DNA of 64,000 nt from Prorocentrum cordatum (lineage: Eukaryota > Sar > Dinophyceae > Prorocentrales > Prorocentraceae). This document shows, in pieces, positions 42,040 to 53,830 of this stretch; positions within the stretch are counted from its first letter, which is position 1; the number at the start of each line of letters is the position of its first letter. The notes beneath the pieces were generated by a model that saw only the letters and a program-made list of their open reading frames with translations, had not been told where the DNA came from and did no database searches. Location: contig CAUYUJ010019624.1 in the NCBI GenBank assembly GCA_963575745.1, positions 15,001 to 79,000 on the forward strand. The letters are read 5' to 3'. Position numbers and translations under genes: made by a program.

Positions 42040-42344
42040 GTGGAGCGTCGGCCCAATACGGCCCGAGACGGCCCCAAGGTTGCTCCAAGATCGTCCAAGA
42101 CGGATTGAACATTGCCCCGTAATGGCCCAAGAGACCCCCAGGAGGGCTGCAAGAGCGAAACACGTCAGGGCCCCAAGAGGCCAGGGATAGGGCTCGTGAC
42201 CGACCGCAGGTAAGAGGGATGTTGGGCCACACCTGGCAGGGAGCGCCAAGCAAGCGTCAGGGAGGCCGAAGAGCTCAATGCGGAGCCCGGGCACGGAGTC
42301 AGGAAATGGGTCGAGATGGCTCGTGGCACAGTTCACTCTTGCGA
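42040..42344 (-). repeat. Module X, copy 1
   Basis: Starts at GTCGGCCCAATACGGCCC right after CAT/CGT triplets. Holds inverted G-rich units, GGGCTGCAAGAGCGAAACAC, and ends ATGGCTCGTGGCACAGTTCA, after which a new triplet array starts. Confidence 0.87.
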
Positions 42345-43070
<726 letters not shown>

Positions 43071-43270
43071 CATGTGGGACGTCGGCCCAAAACGGCCCCA
43101 GACGGTCCGAGATCGCGTCAGACGCCTCCAAAATGGCCCCATGCTGGCCCGAGAGGCCCCCGAGAGGGCTGCAAGAGCGAAACACGGCATGGCCCCAAGA
43201 GGCCGCGGAGAGGGCCCCAGACCGACAAAAAGGGCGAGGGATTTTGGGCCAAATCTGGCATGGAGCCCCA
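43071..43270 (-). repeat. Module X, copy 2
   Basis: GACGTCGGCCCAAAACGGCC, then AGATCGCGTCAGACGCCTCC, then CACGGCATGGCCCCAAGAGG. Joined directly to module G1. Confidence 0.9.
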
Positions 43271-44029
43271 AACAAGCATCAAAGGCCCATGGTGCGCTGG
43301 GAGTCGTTTTGGGACCGTCTGTGGGCCGTCTTAGGCCGTCTTTGGCTGCTGTTGGTGCTGTCTTCGGTGCTTCTTGGGCCGTGATCTTGGGGCCTCTGGG
43401 GGTCGTTTAGCGCTTCTTGTCGGCCTCCTGGAAGCCTCCTGGGGCCCTCTTGGGCTGTCTCAGGTGCCTCTTGGGCCGTGTGGAGGTCGTCCGGGGCCGT
43501 CTGGGTGTTGTCTGGGGCCGTCTTGGGCATCTCTGGAGCAGTCTGGGCACCGTGTGGGGGTCGTCCAAGGCCGTCCTGGGCCGCTCTTAAGGCTGTCTTG
43601 GGTACCCCGTGGGCCGCCAGGGGCGCCTCAGGAGCCGTCCTGGGGCCATCTTGGGACCCTGTATGGCCGTCTTGGACGCTATGAAGAGTGCAAGCCCGGG
43701 AACTGCGAACATGTACTTTTTCTCACGGGATTGGGACGATGTTTCGGTGTTCGGGCTCTCTTGAGGCTCGTCGTGGAGCCCCCTGGGAACGTTTTTGAAG
43801 CCTCTTGGGCCGTCTTGAGGCTGTCTGAGGCGTTGTCGAGCGCTCTGGGTGCGTCTCGGAAGCCCTCTTGGACCGTCTTCGGCCGTCTGAGGGCCCTCTT
43901 GGCGGCCTCCTGGTGCGTCTCGGAACGCTTTTGGGCCATCTTGGAAGCGCGCCTATGCCTGCTGGGGCTCGCAGGGGCCGCCGGAAGGGGCCGGTCCGCT
44001 GCCACCGATGGGCCCCTCCGCGAGCGCTG
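43271..44029 (+). repeat. Module G1 copy with alpha anchor
   Basis: Anchor at 43678-43745 (ATGAAGAGTGCAAGCCCGGG then ATGTACTTTTTCTCACGGGA). Same ordering of G-rich units as 47131-47869. Confidence 0.88.
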
Positions 44030-44081
44030 GGCCAACCATTGTAGGAGAGACTGCGGCTGACCCGCGGCCTTCTGGCCGCGG
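44030..44081 (-). pseudogene. Truncated PPR motif with compensated GC hairpin
   Basis: Minus 44052-44005: SYNGWPSARGGAHRWQR, a PPR first helix. The hairpin at 44062-44081 has arms CCGCGGCC and GGCCGCGG around TTCT, fully paired although the arm sequence differs from the common CCGTGGAC/GTCCACGG form. Confidence 0.78.
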
Positions 44082-44253
44082 ATTCTGCTCGCCACGGTGT
44101 GGACGTTGAGATGGAACGTCTCTGGGGCCTCGCGGGGGGAGAGGTTGGAGGGAACGGTGTGCATGGAGGAGGAGGAGGAGGAGAAGGAGGAGGAGGAGGA
44201 GGAGAAGGAGGAGGAGGAGGAGGGGGAGGAGGGGAGGGGGAGGAGGAGGAGGA

Positions 44254-44288
<35 letters not shown>

Positions 44289-44820
44289 AGGAGGAGGAGG
44301 AGGAGGAGGAGGAGGAGGAGGAGGAGGAGGAGGTGGAGGAGGAGGAGGAAGAGGAGGAGGAGGAGGAGGAGGAGGAGGAAGTGCTGCTGTCGGTGCCTGC
44401 CACGTGCACTGCGATCCCCTTTGGGAGTCCTCCCTCGGCTGCAGCCGTGCTGGGCCTCGGGGGCGCCTCGGGGCCGCTGAAGGGGGAGGTGGGCGAGGGA
44501 TGCAGGCAGGCAGGCCTGAACGCAGGAGCGCGGTGGTGGAGGCGGTGTCCATGGACGCGCACCCATGTAACATGTAGGCACGACATGGTGTGGACAGAAG
44601 CTGTTTCTCACGCCGCGCGCTGTGTTCATCATGGCTTTTGCGGGGCGGGTCGCCGTGATAATTTTATCGGCTCTTCGCTGGGGCCGAATGATAAAGTTAT
44701 CGGGTAGTGTGGTGAGAATGGGGCTGGTGGGCGCGGGCATGTTCCTGCTCGTTCGTCTGGAGTTGAGACGGCCTAAGAGGCCCACAAAAGGGCGCCGAGA
44801 CGGCCCGCACTGGGGCCTCT
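44082..44820. repeat. Segmental duplication E, copy 1, with GGA tract
   Basis: Matches 61882-62240 (GTGGACGTTGAGATGGAACG, GGGCGAGGGATGCAGGCAGG, GACATGGTGTGGACAGAAGC). A ~235-bp GGA/GGAGAA microsatellite (44163-44390) is expanded in this copy only. The duplication includes the hairpin, so the two GC-type hairpins share an origin. Confidence 0.88.
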
Positions 44821-45440
44821 TAGGCGCCCGGTGCACGGGAGGATCACCGATAGGACGCTGGAGAAACTGTCAATTTGGTTTACTTGGGCTGCGCGTTAGG
44901 AGCCTTCTCGGGGTGTCTGGACACTCTTGGGGCCTTCTTCGAGCCATGCTCGGGACATCTTTGTGGCTCCTATCGTCTTTAGGGCCATTTTGGGCGCCCT
45001 CCTCGTCCTCCTCTGGATCCTTCATCCCGTCGATCTTCGTTAGGAGCCGTCTCGGGGTGTCTGGACACTCTTGGGGCCTTCTTCGAGCCATGCTCGGGAC
45101 ATCTTTGTGGCTCCTATCGTCTTTTGGGCCGTTTTGGGCGCCCTCCTCGTCCTCCTCTGGATCCTTCATCCCGTCGATCTTTGTTAGGAGCCGTCTCGGG
45201 GTGTCTGGACCCTCTTGGGGCCTCCTTCGGGTCATACTCGGGACATCTCGGTGGCTTCTACCGGCTTCGGGTGCCATTTTGGGCGTCCTCCGCCTCCTCC
45301 CCTTGATCCTTCATCCTGTCGATCTTCGATCGTCAGTCGTCGAAGCTCCCCAAAAGACAAGCATCCAAGGCCTCTTGGGGGCCGTTTGGGGGCCTCTTTT
45401 CGTCCTCCTGGGGCCCTCTCGGGGCCCTCTTGGAGCGTCG
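44821..45440 (-). repeat. Module W, copy 2: 144-bp minisatellite
   Basis: Begins GATCACCGATAGGACGCTGG as at 28765. GTGTCTGGACACTCTTGG recurs at 44913, 45057 and 45201, exactly 144 bp apart. On minus each unit is 48 codons, with conserved DVPSMARRRPQECPDTPRR and LLTKIDGMKDPEEDEEGA. The frame is preserved, but the unit also contains G-rich array sequence, so protein is uncertain. Confidence 0.9.
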
Positions 45441-45740
45441 ACACAGTACGGCCCGAGACGGCCCAAGGTTGCTCCAGGATCGTCCAAGACGGCTCGAAGA
45501 TGGCCCCGTAATGGCCCAAGAGGCCCCCAGGAGAGCCGCAAGAACGAAACACGTCAGGGCCCCAAGAAGTCTGGGGGAAGACTCGTGACCGACCAAAGGT
45601 GCACGGAATTTTGGGCCAAATCTGGCAGGGAGCGCCAAGCTAGCGTCAAGGAGGCCGAAGAGCCCTGTGCGGAACCAGGGGCAGGGAGTCAGGAACTAGG
45701 TCGAGATGGCTCGTGGCACCGTTCACTCTTGGGAGACTTC
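45441..45740 (-). repeat. Module X, copy 3
   Basis: GTCGACACAGTACGGCCCGA start and ATGGCTCGTGGCACCGTTCA end, again leading into triplets. Confidence 0.87.
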
Positions 45741-45917
45741 ATCATCATCCTCCCCCTCCTCCTCCTCCTCCTCCTCCTCATCACCACCATCACCATATCT
45801 TCATCATCGTCATCATCATCAGCATCATCATCGTCATCATCATCAGTATCATCATCAGCAGCATCATCAGCATCAACATCATCATCATCATCTTCTTCTT
45901 CTTCGTCACTATCATCG

Positions 45918-45966
<49 letters not shown>

Positions 45967-46135
45967 ACTCACCATCACCATCATCGTCATCATCAGCATC
46001 ATCATCAGCATCATCCTCATCCTCCTCCTCCTCCTCATCATCATCATCGTCATCGTCATCGTCATCGTCATCATCGTCATCATCGTCATCATCGTCATCA
46101 GCATCAGCATCATCATCATGATCATCATCATCGTC
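45741..46135 (+). repeat. CAT triplet microsatellite
   Basis: TCC triplets, then CAT with TTC and CGT interruptions, ending CATCGTCGTCACATCATTTG. Confidence 0.97.
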
Positions 46136-46400
46136 GTCACATCATTTGGAGCGTCGGCCCACTGCGGCAGGGGACGGCCCCAAGGTTGCTCCAAGATCGT
46201 CCAAGAAGGTTCGAAGTGCTCCATAATGATCCAAGAGGCCCCCAGGAGGGCGGCAAGAGCGAAACACGTCAAGGCCCCAAGAGGTCAAGGAGATGGCTCG
46301 TGACCGACAAACGGTAAAAGGGATTTTGGGCCAAATCTGGCAGTGAGCGCCAAGCGGAGCCCAGACACGGAGTCAGGAACTGGGTCGAGATGGCTCGTGG
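46136..46400 (-). repeat. Module X, copy 4
   Basis: GCGTCGGCCCACTGCGGCAG start, ATGGCTCGTGGCACC end. Confidence 0.87.
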
Positions 46401-46462
46401 CACCATCATCATCATCATCAGCAGCAGCAGCATCATCATCACCATCATCGTCATCATCATCG

Positions 46463-46519
<57 letters not shown>

Positions 46520-46625
46520 GCAGCATCATCATCATCACCATCATTATCACCATCATCATCATCGTCATCATCAGCATCATATCATCATCACCATCATCAC
46601 CATCACCATCACCATGACCATCATC

Positions 46626-46657
<32 letters not shown>

Positions 46658-46752
46658 CATCATCGTCATCGTCATCGTCATCGTCATCATCATCATCATC
46701 ATCATCATCAGCATCATCGTCATCGTCCTCCTCCTCCTCCTCCTCCTCCTCG

Positions 46753-46822
<70 letters not shown>

Positions 46823-46855
46823 CACTATCATCATCGTCGTCGTCGTCGTCACATC
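46401..46855 (+). repeat. CAT triplet microsatellite
   Basis: CAT triplets with CGT and TCC interruptions, ending CATCGTCGTCGTCGTCGTCA. Confidence 0.97.
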
Positions 46856-47130
46856 ATTGGGAACGTCGGCCCAAAACGGCCCGAGATCGCGTCAGACGCC
46901 TCCCAGATGGCCCCATACATCATTTGGGACGTCGGCCCCAAACGGTCCCAGACGGCCCAAGATCGCGTCAGACGCCTCCAAAATGGCCCCATGCTGGCCC
47001 AAGAGGCCCCCGAGAGGGCTGCAAGAGTGAAACACGGCATGGCCCCAAGAGGCCGCGGAGAGGGCTCCAGACCTACAAAAAGGGCGAGGGATTTTGAGGC
47101 CAAATCCGGCAAGGAGCGCCAAACAAGCAT
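46856..47130 (-). repeat. Module X, copy 5, internally duplicated
   Basis: The first ~65 bp (GTCGGCCCAAAACGGCCC then GATGGCCCCATAC) are duplicated at 46920-46990. Ends at module G1. Confidence 0.88.
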
Positions 47131-47869
47131 CAGAGGCCCATGGTGCGCTGGAAGCCGTTTTGGGACCGCCTGTGCCTGTCTTAGGCTGCTGTTGGTGCTG
47201 TCTTTGGTGCGCTTTTGGCTGTCATCTTGGGGCCTCTGGGGATCGGAAAAGAGCCTCTCAGCGCTTCTTTTCGGCCTCCTGGAAGCCTGCTGTCTCGGGT
47301 GCCTCTTGGGTCGTGTTGAGGCCGTCCGGGGCTGTCTGGGGGTTGTCTGGGGCCGTCTTGGGCGTCTCTGGAGCAGTCTGGGGACCGTGTGGGGGCCGTC
47401 TTGGGCCGTCCTGGGCCGCTCTTAAGGCTGTCTTGGGTACCTCGTGGGCCGCCAGGGGCGCCTCAGGAGCCGTCCTAGGGCCATCTTGGGACCCTGTATG
47501 GCCGTCTTGGACGCTATGAAGAGGGCAAGCCCGGGAACTGCCAAAATGTACGTTCCCCCCAAAGGAATGGGACAATTTTTCGGTGTTCGGGCTCTCTTGG
47601 AGCTTTTCTTGGAGCCCAATTGTAGCGTTTTGGGGGCCTCTTGGGCCGTCTGGAGGCTGTCTGAAGGGTTGTCGAGCGCTCTGGGCGCGTCTCGGAGACC
47701 CTCTTGGACCGTCTTCGGCCGTCTGAGGGCCCTCTTGGGGGCCTCCTGGGGCGGCTCGGAGCGCTCTTGGGCCATCTTGGAAACGCGCCCGGGGCCTGCT
47801 GGGGCTCGCGAGGGCCGCCTGAGGGGGCCGGTCCACTGCCACCGCTCGGCCTATCCGCGAGCGCTGGGG
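47131..47869 (+). repeat. Module G1 copy with alpha anchor
   Basis: Anchor at 47513-47585 (ATGAAGAGGGCAAGCCCGGG then AAAATGTACGTTCCCCCC). Confidence 0.88.
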
Positions 47870-48179
47870 CAGCCACTGTAGGAGAAGAGATGACGTTGCG
47901 CTCCAGCATCGCCTCCCGCATCTCACTCAGCAGCGCCAGCGCCCGCTGCCACTGCTCGCCCTTCTCGCACGCGCTGATCCCAGCGCAGTAGCTGATGGCG
48001 TCGGGCTCCAAGTTCGCCTCCCGCATCTCACTCAGCAGTATCAGGGCCCGCTGCCACTGCTCGCCCTTCTCGCACGCACTGATCCCAGCGCTGTAATTGA
48101 CTAGGGCTGACCCGTGGACTACGTCCACTTGCGGGGTGAAGGGGTGCTGTTGCAAGGCGATCAGGATGAATAGCGTCAT
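47870..48179 (-). CDS. Best-preserved PPR segment: two full motifs in frame
   Basis: An ATG at 48179 opens MTLFILIALQQHPFTPQV, the end of one PPR motif. The frame runs through the hairpin region (DVVHGSALV) into two complete 35-residue motifs: NYSAGISACEKGEQWQRA...REANLEPDAI and SYCAGISACEKGEQWQRA...REAMLERNVI. No stops or indels occur to this point. A truncated third motif start (SYSGCPSARG) follows two bases out of frame, after which the reading enters G-rich array. Hairpin GTGGAC/GTCCAC (loop TAC) is at 48114-48128, 14 bases before the first full motif. If transcribed it would encode only part of an RNA-binding solenoid. Exon versus fossil cannot be settled here. Confidence 0.6.
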
Positions 48180-48620
48180 GTTCGCCTTTCACACATCGCT
48201 GAGCGAGGAGACGGAGGAGTGTCTGGACGCCCCACCTGGGGCGCTCAATGGCTCCCTTGGGATCAGGTCGGGCTTTGTCGGTGCGTTGGGTCCGACCTTC
48301 TCGGGGCGTTCTGGGGCCGTGTGGGTGCCCTCTGAGGGGCCCCAAGACCACCAACACGCCTCCAAGATAGCTCCATAATGGCCGCCCGCCCAGCATCGGC
48401 GGGACCGACTCTAGGCCACCGCGCCGCCGACCGAGAATCCCGCCCGACGCGCCCTTGGCGGCCGCGCGCGCTTCCGGGGTCGGCCGAGGCGATTCTGGGC
48501 CACCAGAAGAGCGAAACACGGCATGGCCCCAAGAGGCCGCGGAGAGGGCTCCAGATCGACAAAAAGGGCGAAGGATTTTGAGGCCAAATCCGGCAAGGAG
48601 CGCCAAACAAGCATCAGAGG
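48180..48620. repeat. Spacer, GC palindromes and module X fragment
   Basis: 48180-48370 is mixed with a few G-rich units. 48380-48505 belongs to the GC palindrome family (GGGACCGACTCTAGGCCACC). 48505-48620 is the CGAAACACGGCATGGCCCCA part of module X, here without a triplet array. Confidence 0.78.
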
Positions 48621-50029
48621 CCCATGGTGCGCTGGAAGCCGTTTTGGGACCGTCTGTGGCCGTCTTTGGCTGCTGTTGGTGCTGTCTTCGGTGCTTCTCG
48701 GGCCGTGATCTTGGGGCCCCTGGGGGTCGTTTTGGAGTCTCTCAGCGCTTCTTTTCGGCCTCCTGGAAGCCTCCTGGGCTTGGGCTGTCTCGGGTGCCTC
48801 TTGGGCAGTGTGGAGGCGGTCCGGGGCCGTCTGAGGGTTGTCTGGGGCCGTCTTGGACGTCTCTGGAGCAGTCTGGGCACCGTCTGGGGGTCGTCTAAGG
48901 CCGTCCTGGGCCGCTCTTGAAGCTGTCTTAGGTGCCCCGTGGGCCGCCAGGGGCGCCTCATGAGCCGTCCTAGGGCCATCTTGGGCCTCTGTATGGCCGT
49001 CTTTGACGCTATGAAGAAGGCAAGCCCAGGAACTGCCAAAACGTACGTTTTCCCGAAGGAATGAGACGATTTTTAAATGTTCGGGCTCTCTTGGGGCTCG
49101 TCGTGGAGCCCACTTGGAGCGTCGTGGAAGCCTCTTGGGCCGCCTGCAGGCCATCTGAGGCGTTCTCGGGGCCGTCTGGGGGTTGTCTGGGGCCGCCTTG
49201 GGCGTCGCCGGAGCAATCTGGGCACCGTCGGGGGGTCGTCTTGGGCCGTCCTGAGCCGCTCTTGAGGCTGTCTTGGGTACCCCGTGGGCCGCCAGGGGCG
49301 CCTCAGGAGCCGTCCTAGGGCCATCTTGGGACCCTGTATGGCCGTCTTGGACGCTATGAAGAGGGCAAGCCCGGGAACTGCTATAATGTACGTTTTCCAG
49401 AAGAAACGGGACGATTTTTCAATGTTTAGGCTCTCTTGGGGCTCGTCGTGGAGCCCACTTGGAGCGTTTTGGAAGCCTCTTGGGCCGCCTGCAGGCCATC
49501 TGAGGCGTTCTCGGGGCCGTCTGGGGGTTGCCTGGGTCCGCCTTGGGCGTCTCTGGAGCAGCCTGGGCACCGTCGGGGGGTCGTCTTGGGCCGTCCTGGG
49601 CCGCTCTTGAGGCTGTCTTGGGTAATTGCCCCGTGGGCCGCCAGGGGCGCCTCAGTAGCTGTCCTGGGGTCGTCGTGGGCGGTCTTGGGGCCCTCATGGG
49701 AGCATCGTAGGGCAATCTTGGGGGCCTCTATGACCGTCGTGGACGCGTCGGAAACGAAAAGCACGATTATGCCCCACATACCCGTTTTCCGACGGGAATG
49801 GGAAGATTTTGGCCTCTTGGGTCTCTCCTGGGAGGTCCTCCAGGGCCGTCTTGGGAGTCTCTGGGGACGTCTTGGGACCACTTGGGCGCCTTTTGGGCTG
49901 GCTTGGGGCCGTCTTGGGCCGTCTTGAGCCGCTCTTGGAGCCCTCTTGGGCTCTTGGGCCGCACGGGGTCCGTCTGGGCCCGTCCGAGGGCGGTTTTGCG
50001 ACTTTGGGTCCCCCGCCATTCTGGCACGC
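48621..50029 (+). repeat. Module G1 with a 345-bp tandem duplication
   Basis: A full copy at 48621-49080 is followed by two partial copies: GCTCTCTTGGGGCTCGTCGT at about 49085 and again 345 bp later. Alpha anchors at 49012, 49358 and 49745. Confidence 0.88.
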
Positions 50030-51010
50030 GGCTCCCCTGGCGTTAGAATATAGACTAGGGCTGACCCGTGGACTCCGTCCATGACGTCTTTCTGGACTGG
50101 TTCTCGGAGGAACGGCGGAGATTGTGCCGAAAATCTGTAAACACGGCGGCGGCTCGGGCGGCGGCAGCGAGACCGCGCCTTCGTGTCCGAGCTCTTGCAG
50201 CGCTCGAGCAGCTTGGCCCCGGCGCACGGCTCGTTCACCCCCCTCCTATTGAGGGCAGTTTCGAAGTCTCTCGGGGATGTGCGTCAAAGTCGAAGCCCAT
50301 CTGAGGCGTCTCAGGAGCGCCTGGGGTAGGGCTCGGGAGGCCATCGGGGAAAGCCACCGAAAGCGCTGGAGAGGCTCGCAAGGGTCTACAGGGAGGGCCC
50401 GAGAGCTTCAAGAAGGTTTGAAATTTAGTAGGACCTCGACGGAAACCGCTGTTGGTTCGGCCATCACCTCCGGGCACGCCTTGACGGTGCGATCCTGTCG
50501 CATCGCCGCCAACGGGAGGGTTTCTTCGCCCTGTCCCATTCTGTTCGCCCAGAGGGTCTGTGGAGGCCTCCGGGCGAACAGAACGGGACAGGGCAAGGAA
50601 TGGGGGAGACTTGTCCGAATCTCCAGGGCCCCCCCGGTGCTCGTCCGAAGAGGGCGGAGAGGTCTCTGGGTCATATCAATTTGCTGCTGTCCCAGGGGTC
50701 CGGTCTGGTTGGCCCGAAGAGATTGCCAAGGCCCCTGTGGGAACATAATGGCACAGCATATCGGGCAAAGGGGGGCGGTAGCTGGCCTGTCAGACCTGGC
50801 CTTCGACTTCTGCCCAAGCGGCGCGGCGCCCACGGGCCTCAAGGGTTGGCAACCCGCGGGGTGTCCTCTTGTTCGCCCAGAGGGTTGGAGGAGGTCTCCA
50901 TGCGAACAGAATGGGGCAAGACAAGGAATGTGGGAGACTTGTCGCAAGCTCCCGTGCCCCTCAAATGTTCGCCCGAAGGGTATGGGGCCGTGTTGGCTCC
51001 CTCAAAGAAC
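50030..51010. repeat. PPR trace, decayed hairpin and module B, copy 2
   Basis: Minus 50052-50020 is a trace PPR start (SNARGAACQNG). The hairpin at 50068-50082 has lost its last pair (GTCCAT). 50080-51010 is module B with all three ~163-bp units, highly similar to 36665-37607. Confidence 0.85.
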
Positions 51011-51959
51011 CGTCTAGGCCCGTCTTGAGGGCGCCGTGTGCCGTGAGGGGGCCGTCTTGGTTCGTCGTGGGTCCCTCATGGGCGCGTCCGTGGACCGTCC
51101 TGGGCCCATCGGGGGCCGTGTTGGCACTCTCTTGGGGCTGTCTTGGAGCCGTCTTAGGCCGTGAGGGGGCCGTCTTGGCCCGTCCTGGGCCCCTCGTGTG
51201 CGCCTCCTTGGGCCGTCCTGGGCCCAGCAGGGGCCGTGTTGGCACTCTCTTGGGGCTGTCTTGGAGCCCTCTTGGGCCGTCGCAGCGCGCCTTGGGTTGT
51301 GCTGGGGCCGTCTTGGCCCGTCTGGGGGCCTTCCTGGGCGCTTCCTCGGACCCTCGTGGGCCTTTCTGGGGCCCATTACGACGTCCGACAGCCGAAACGG
51401 CGGGAAACGCAAGGGCTGCAATTCACGATTTTTGCCTGTCGGGGCTCTCTTGCCGTCTTGGCCCGTCTTGAGGCCCCGACCGGGCGCCTCCTTGGGCCGT
51501 CCTGGGCCCATCTGTGGCCGTGTTGGCAGCCTCCTGGGGCCGTTTTGGAGTCGTCTTGGGCCGTCTTGCGCGCGCCTTGGGCCGTGCTGGGCCCGTCTGG
51601 GGCCGTGTTGGCACCCTCTTGGGGCTGTCTAGGAGCCGTCTTGGGCCGTCTTCAGCGGTCCTTGGGCCGTGCTGGGGCGGTCTTGGCCCGTCTTGGGGCC
51701 CTCCTGGGAGCCTCCTGGGGGCGTGTTGGGCAGTGTTGGGGCGGCCTTGAAGTCGTCAAGGGCTGCTTCGAGTGTCCGAACGGTGAATTGGCGGCAAGCG
51801 GAATATCTGTGGACAAAACCTAAGAACACAAACGATCTTTACCTCTCGGGACCCTCTTGTGAGGCCTTTTGGAGGCCACTCGGAGCGCCTGGGCGCTCAC
51901 TTGGGTCGTGTCGTGCCCACCTGAGGGGCCTCGTGGGCGGTCCCCGCACGGCCCGGTTC
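51011..51959 (+). repeat. 10-11-bp G-rich array with beta-like anchors
   Basis: Anchors near 51380-51435 (CAGCCGAAACGGCGGGAAAC) and 51780-51840 (ACAAAACCTAAGAACACAAA). Confidence 0.85.
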
Positions 51960-52090
51960 CCTGCATTGTAGTATAGAGTAGGGCTGACCCGTGGATTACG
52001 TCCACTCGCGGGGGGAGGGGGAGTGCCGCCAGGCGTATTCAGTCACGTTAGGCGCCACGTTGGTTTCCGAAAAGCGCATCTCCAGTCCTT
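51960..52090 (-). pseudogene. PPR motif ends around a hairpin
   Basis: Minus 51977-51945 is a trace start (YYNAGNRAVRG). Hairpin GTGGAT/GTCCAC at 51991-52005 has one G-T mismatch. Upstream on minus, 52085-52025 reads EMRFSETNVAPNVTEYAWR, the second helix and link of a PPR motif. Confidence 0.65.
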
Positions 52091-52860
52091 GTGCGCCGAG
52101 GCACTTGTGGAGCCGTGGAGAGCTTGAAGACAAAATTTAACGCCTGGGCAGTGTGTGAAATCTGTCCGCGGCAGGCTGGAGGCCTCAGCGATGGACCCCG
52201 GGAGCGCGCACACAATTTACCACGCCACCCTCGCCTTAAATGTTGTCCTCGAACTCGGGGGGCGCGGGACCCTCACGTTAAATCTCCGTCTCGGGCCCAG
52301 ACCCCGCGTCAAATTTCGCCCTCGAGTGGTCATGCCGCGCACTGTGGCTCCCTTGGTGGGCCTCCATGGGCTCGAGTCGGAGCCGTCGCAGGCGGCGTCG
52401 GGAGGCTCCTGGGGCGTCTTGGCGCTATCCTTGAGGGTCTGGGGCCGTCTGGAGCCATTCCAGGGCTCCCTGCGGGCATCGTCGGCGGCTGGAGCCTGCC
52501 AAAAGCGGGGTGGGTGAGCTCTTTCAAAAACTGAAATGCCATGCATGGTTTTGGCCTCTTCGGAGTGTCGCTGGAGCCCTCGCATTTCGAGAATCGGGCG
52601 ACTCGGCGCGTCGGTTTGCGCCAGAGGACAAAATTTAACGCCTGGGTAGCGTGTTAAATTTTGTCCGCGCCAGGGCCTGGGACTCAACCCTCGGCCCCTT
52701 GCCGCGCGGACGAAATTTGACACGGCACATTCGCACGAAATCTCGTCCTCGGGCGAGGAGGGCGCATTGAATGTCGTCCTCGAGCTCGCCTTAGTCGCCC
52801 AGGGGCGTTTTACCAGGTTTTGATTGGCAGGTCCTCTTTGCCTGCAATGTAAGTGAGACT
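52091..52860. other. Region of TTAAATTT-type repeats and a 13-bp AT hairpin
   Basis: GACAAAATTTAAC at 52627-52639 pairs perfectly with GTTAAATTTTGTC at 52653-52665. The same flank with a broken right arm occurs at about 52130-52170 (AAAATTTAACGCCTGGGC). Several shorter relatives end in GTCCTCGA or GCCCTCGA (52240, 52320, 52770). A small G-rich array lies at 52380-52500. No gene supported. Confidence 0.72.
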
Positions 52861-53388
52861 AGGGCTGGCCCGTGGACTCCGTCCACGGCATCTTTCTGGA
52901 CTGGTTCTCGGAGGAACGGCGGAGATTCTGCCGAAAACCTATGAGCACGGCGGCGGCAGGGAGACCGCGCCTTCGTGTCCGAGCTCTTGCGGCGCTCCAG
53001 CAGCTTGGCCGTCGCGGGGCCGCCGTCGTCGCTGTCATCGTCGGCGTCGTTGTCGTCGCCGCCGCGAGGCCGCCGTCGTACCCGTCGGCGTCGTTGTCGT
53101 GGTGGTGGTCGTGGTCGTCGTGGGTTGTGGGCACCGGAACGGGGCTGGCGACGTCGGTAGGACTGACCCGTCGACTCCGTCCACGAAATCTGCACGAACT
53201 GGCATCTGATTGTGGGGCCCGACCTCACATTCTGTGCATGCTACTGCGTGCTGCTGCTTGCTGCCGCTTTTGTGTACTCTTGGTAATGCTTGAGGCCGCT
53301 GCTACGTGTTCTTGCTGCCTGTGGCTGCAGATTGTTGCTGATGGCCAGTTCCGCTTGGTGCGTGCTTCTACCCGCTGCCTGCCGCTGC

Positions 53389-53434
<46 letters not shown>

Positions 53435-53830
53435 GTGCCGCCGCTGCTGCTGTCTGCTTCGTGCCCAAGGGAGAGATCGATGCTGCCCCAGGGCACTCGA
53501 AATGTCGAACGGTGGACTGTGCATGGGGGCTCACTGTGGACGCGCAGGGAGCCACGTACTTTTGTGCGCCGTCTCCGCGCTCCTCTGGGATCAGACTGTG
53601 TTGGGGACTGCGCTCCCTGGAGGCCTCTGGTGTATCTCGCCTCACTTGGGCGGCAGCGGCGAATGGCGCACTGGAGCTGGGAGGCAATAGTAAAGGGAAG
53701 TAGCGCCCATGTTGCTGTTCATTATTCGGCGCTCTTTCGCTCGCGCCCGCACCCACAGAGGAGGGCAACGCTCCCTATGCGGCCACGGATGGCGGGCTTT
53801 CTTCTCCTTAGGAACCGTTTGGGGGCCTCT
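52861..53830. repeat. Segmental duplication D, copy 2
   Basis: Opens with the best hairpin of the common type (CCGTGGAC at 52870-52877, GTCCACGG at 52881-52888). The CTG tract (53392-53440) is expanded relative to copy 1 and the surrounding plus frame stays open for 272 codons, ending in the same ...GAGRQ stop. The minus frame MPSSVGAGASERAP is also open and here extends to 175 codons. Confidence 0.87.
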
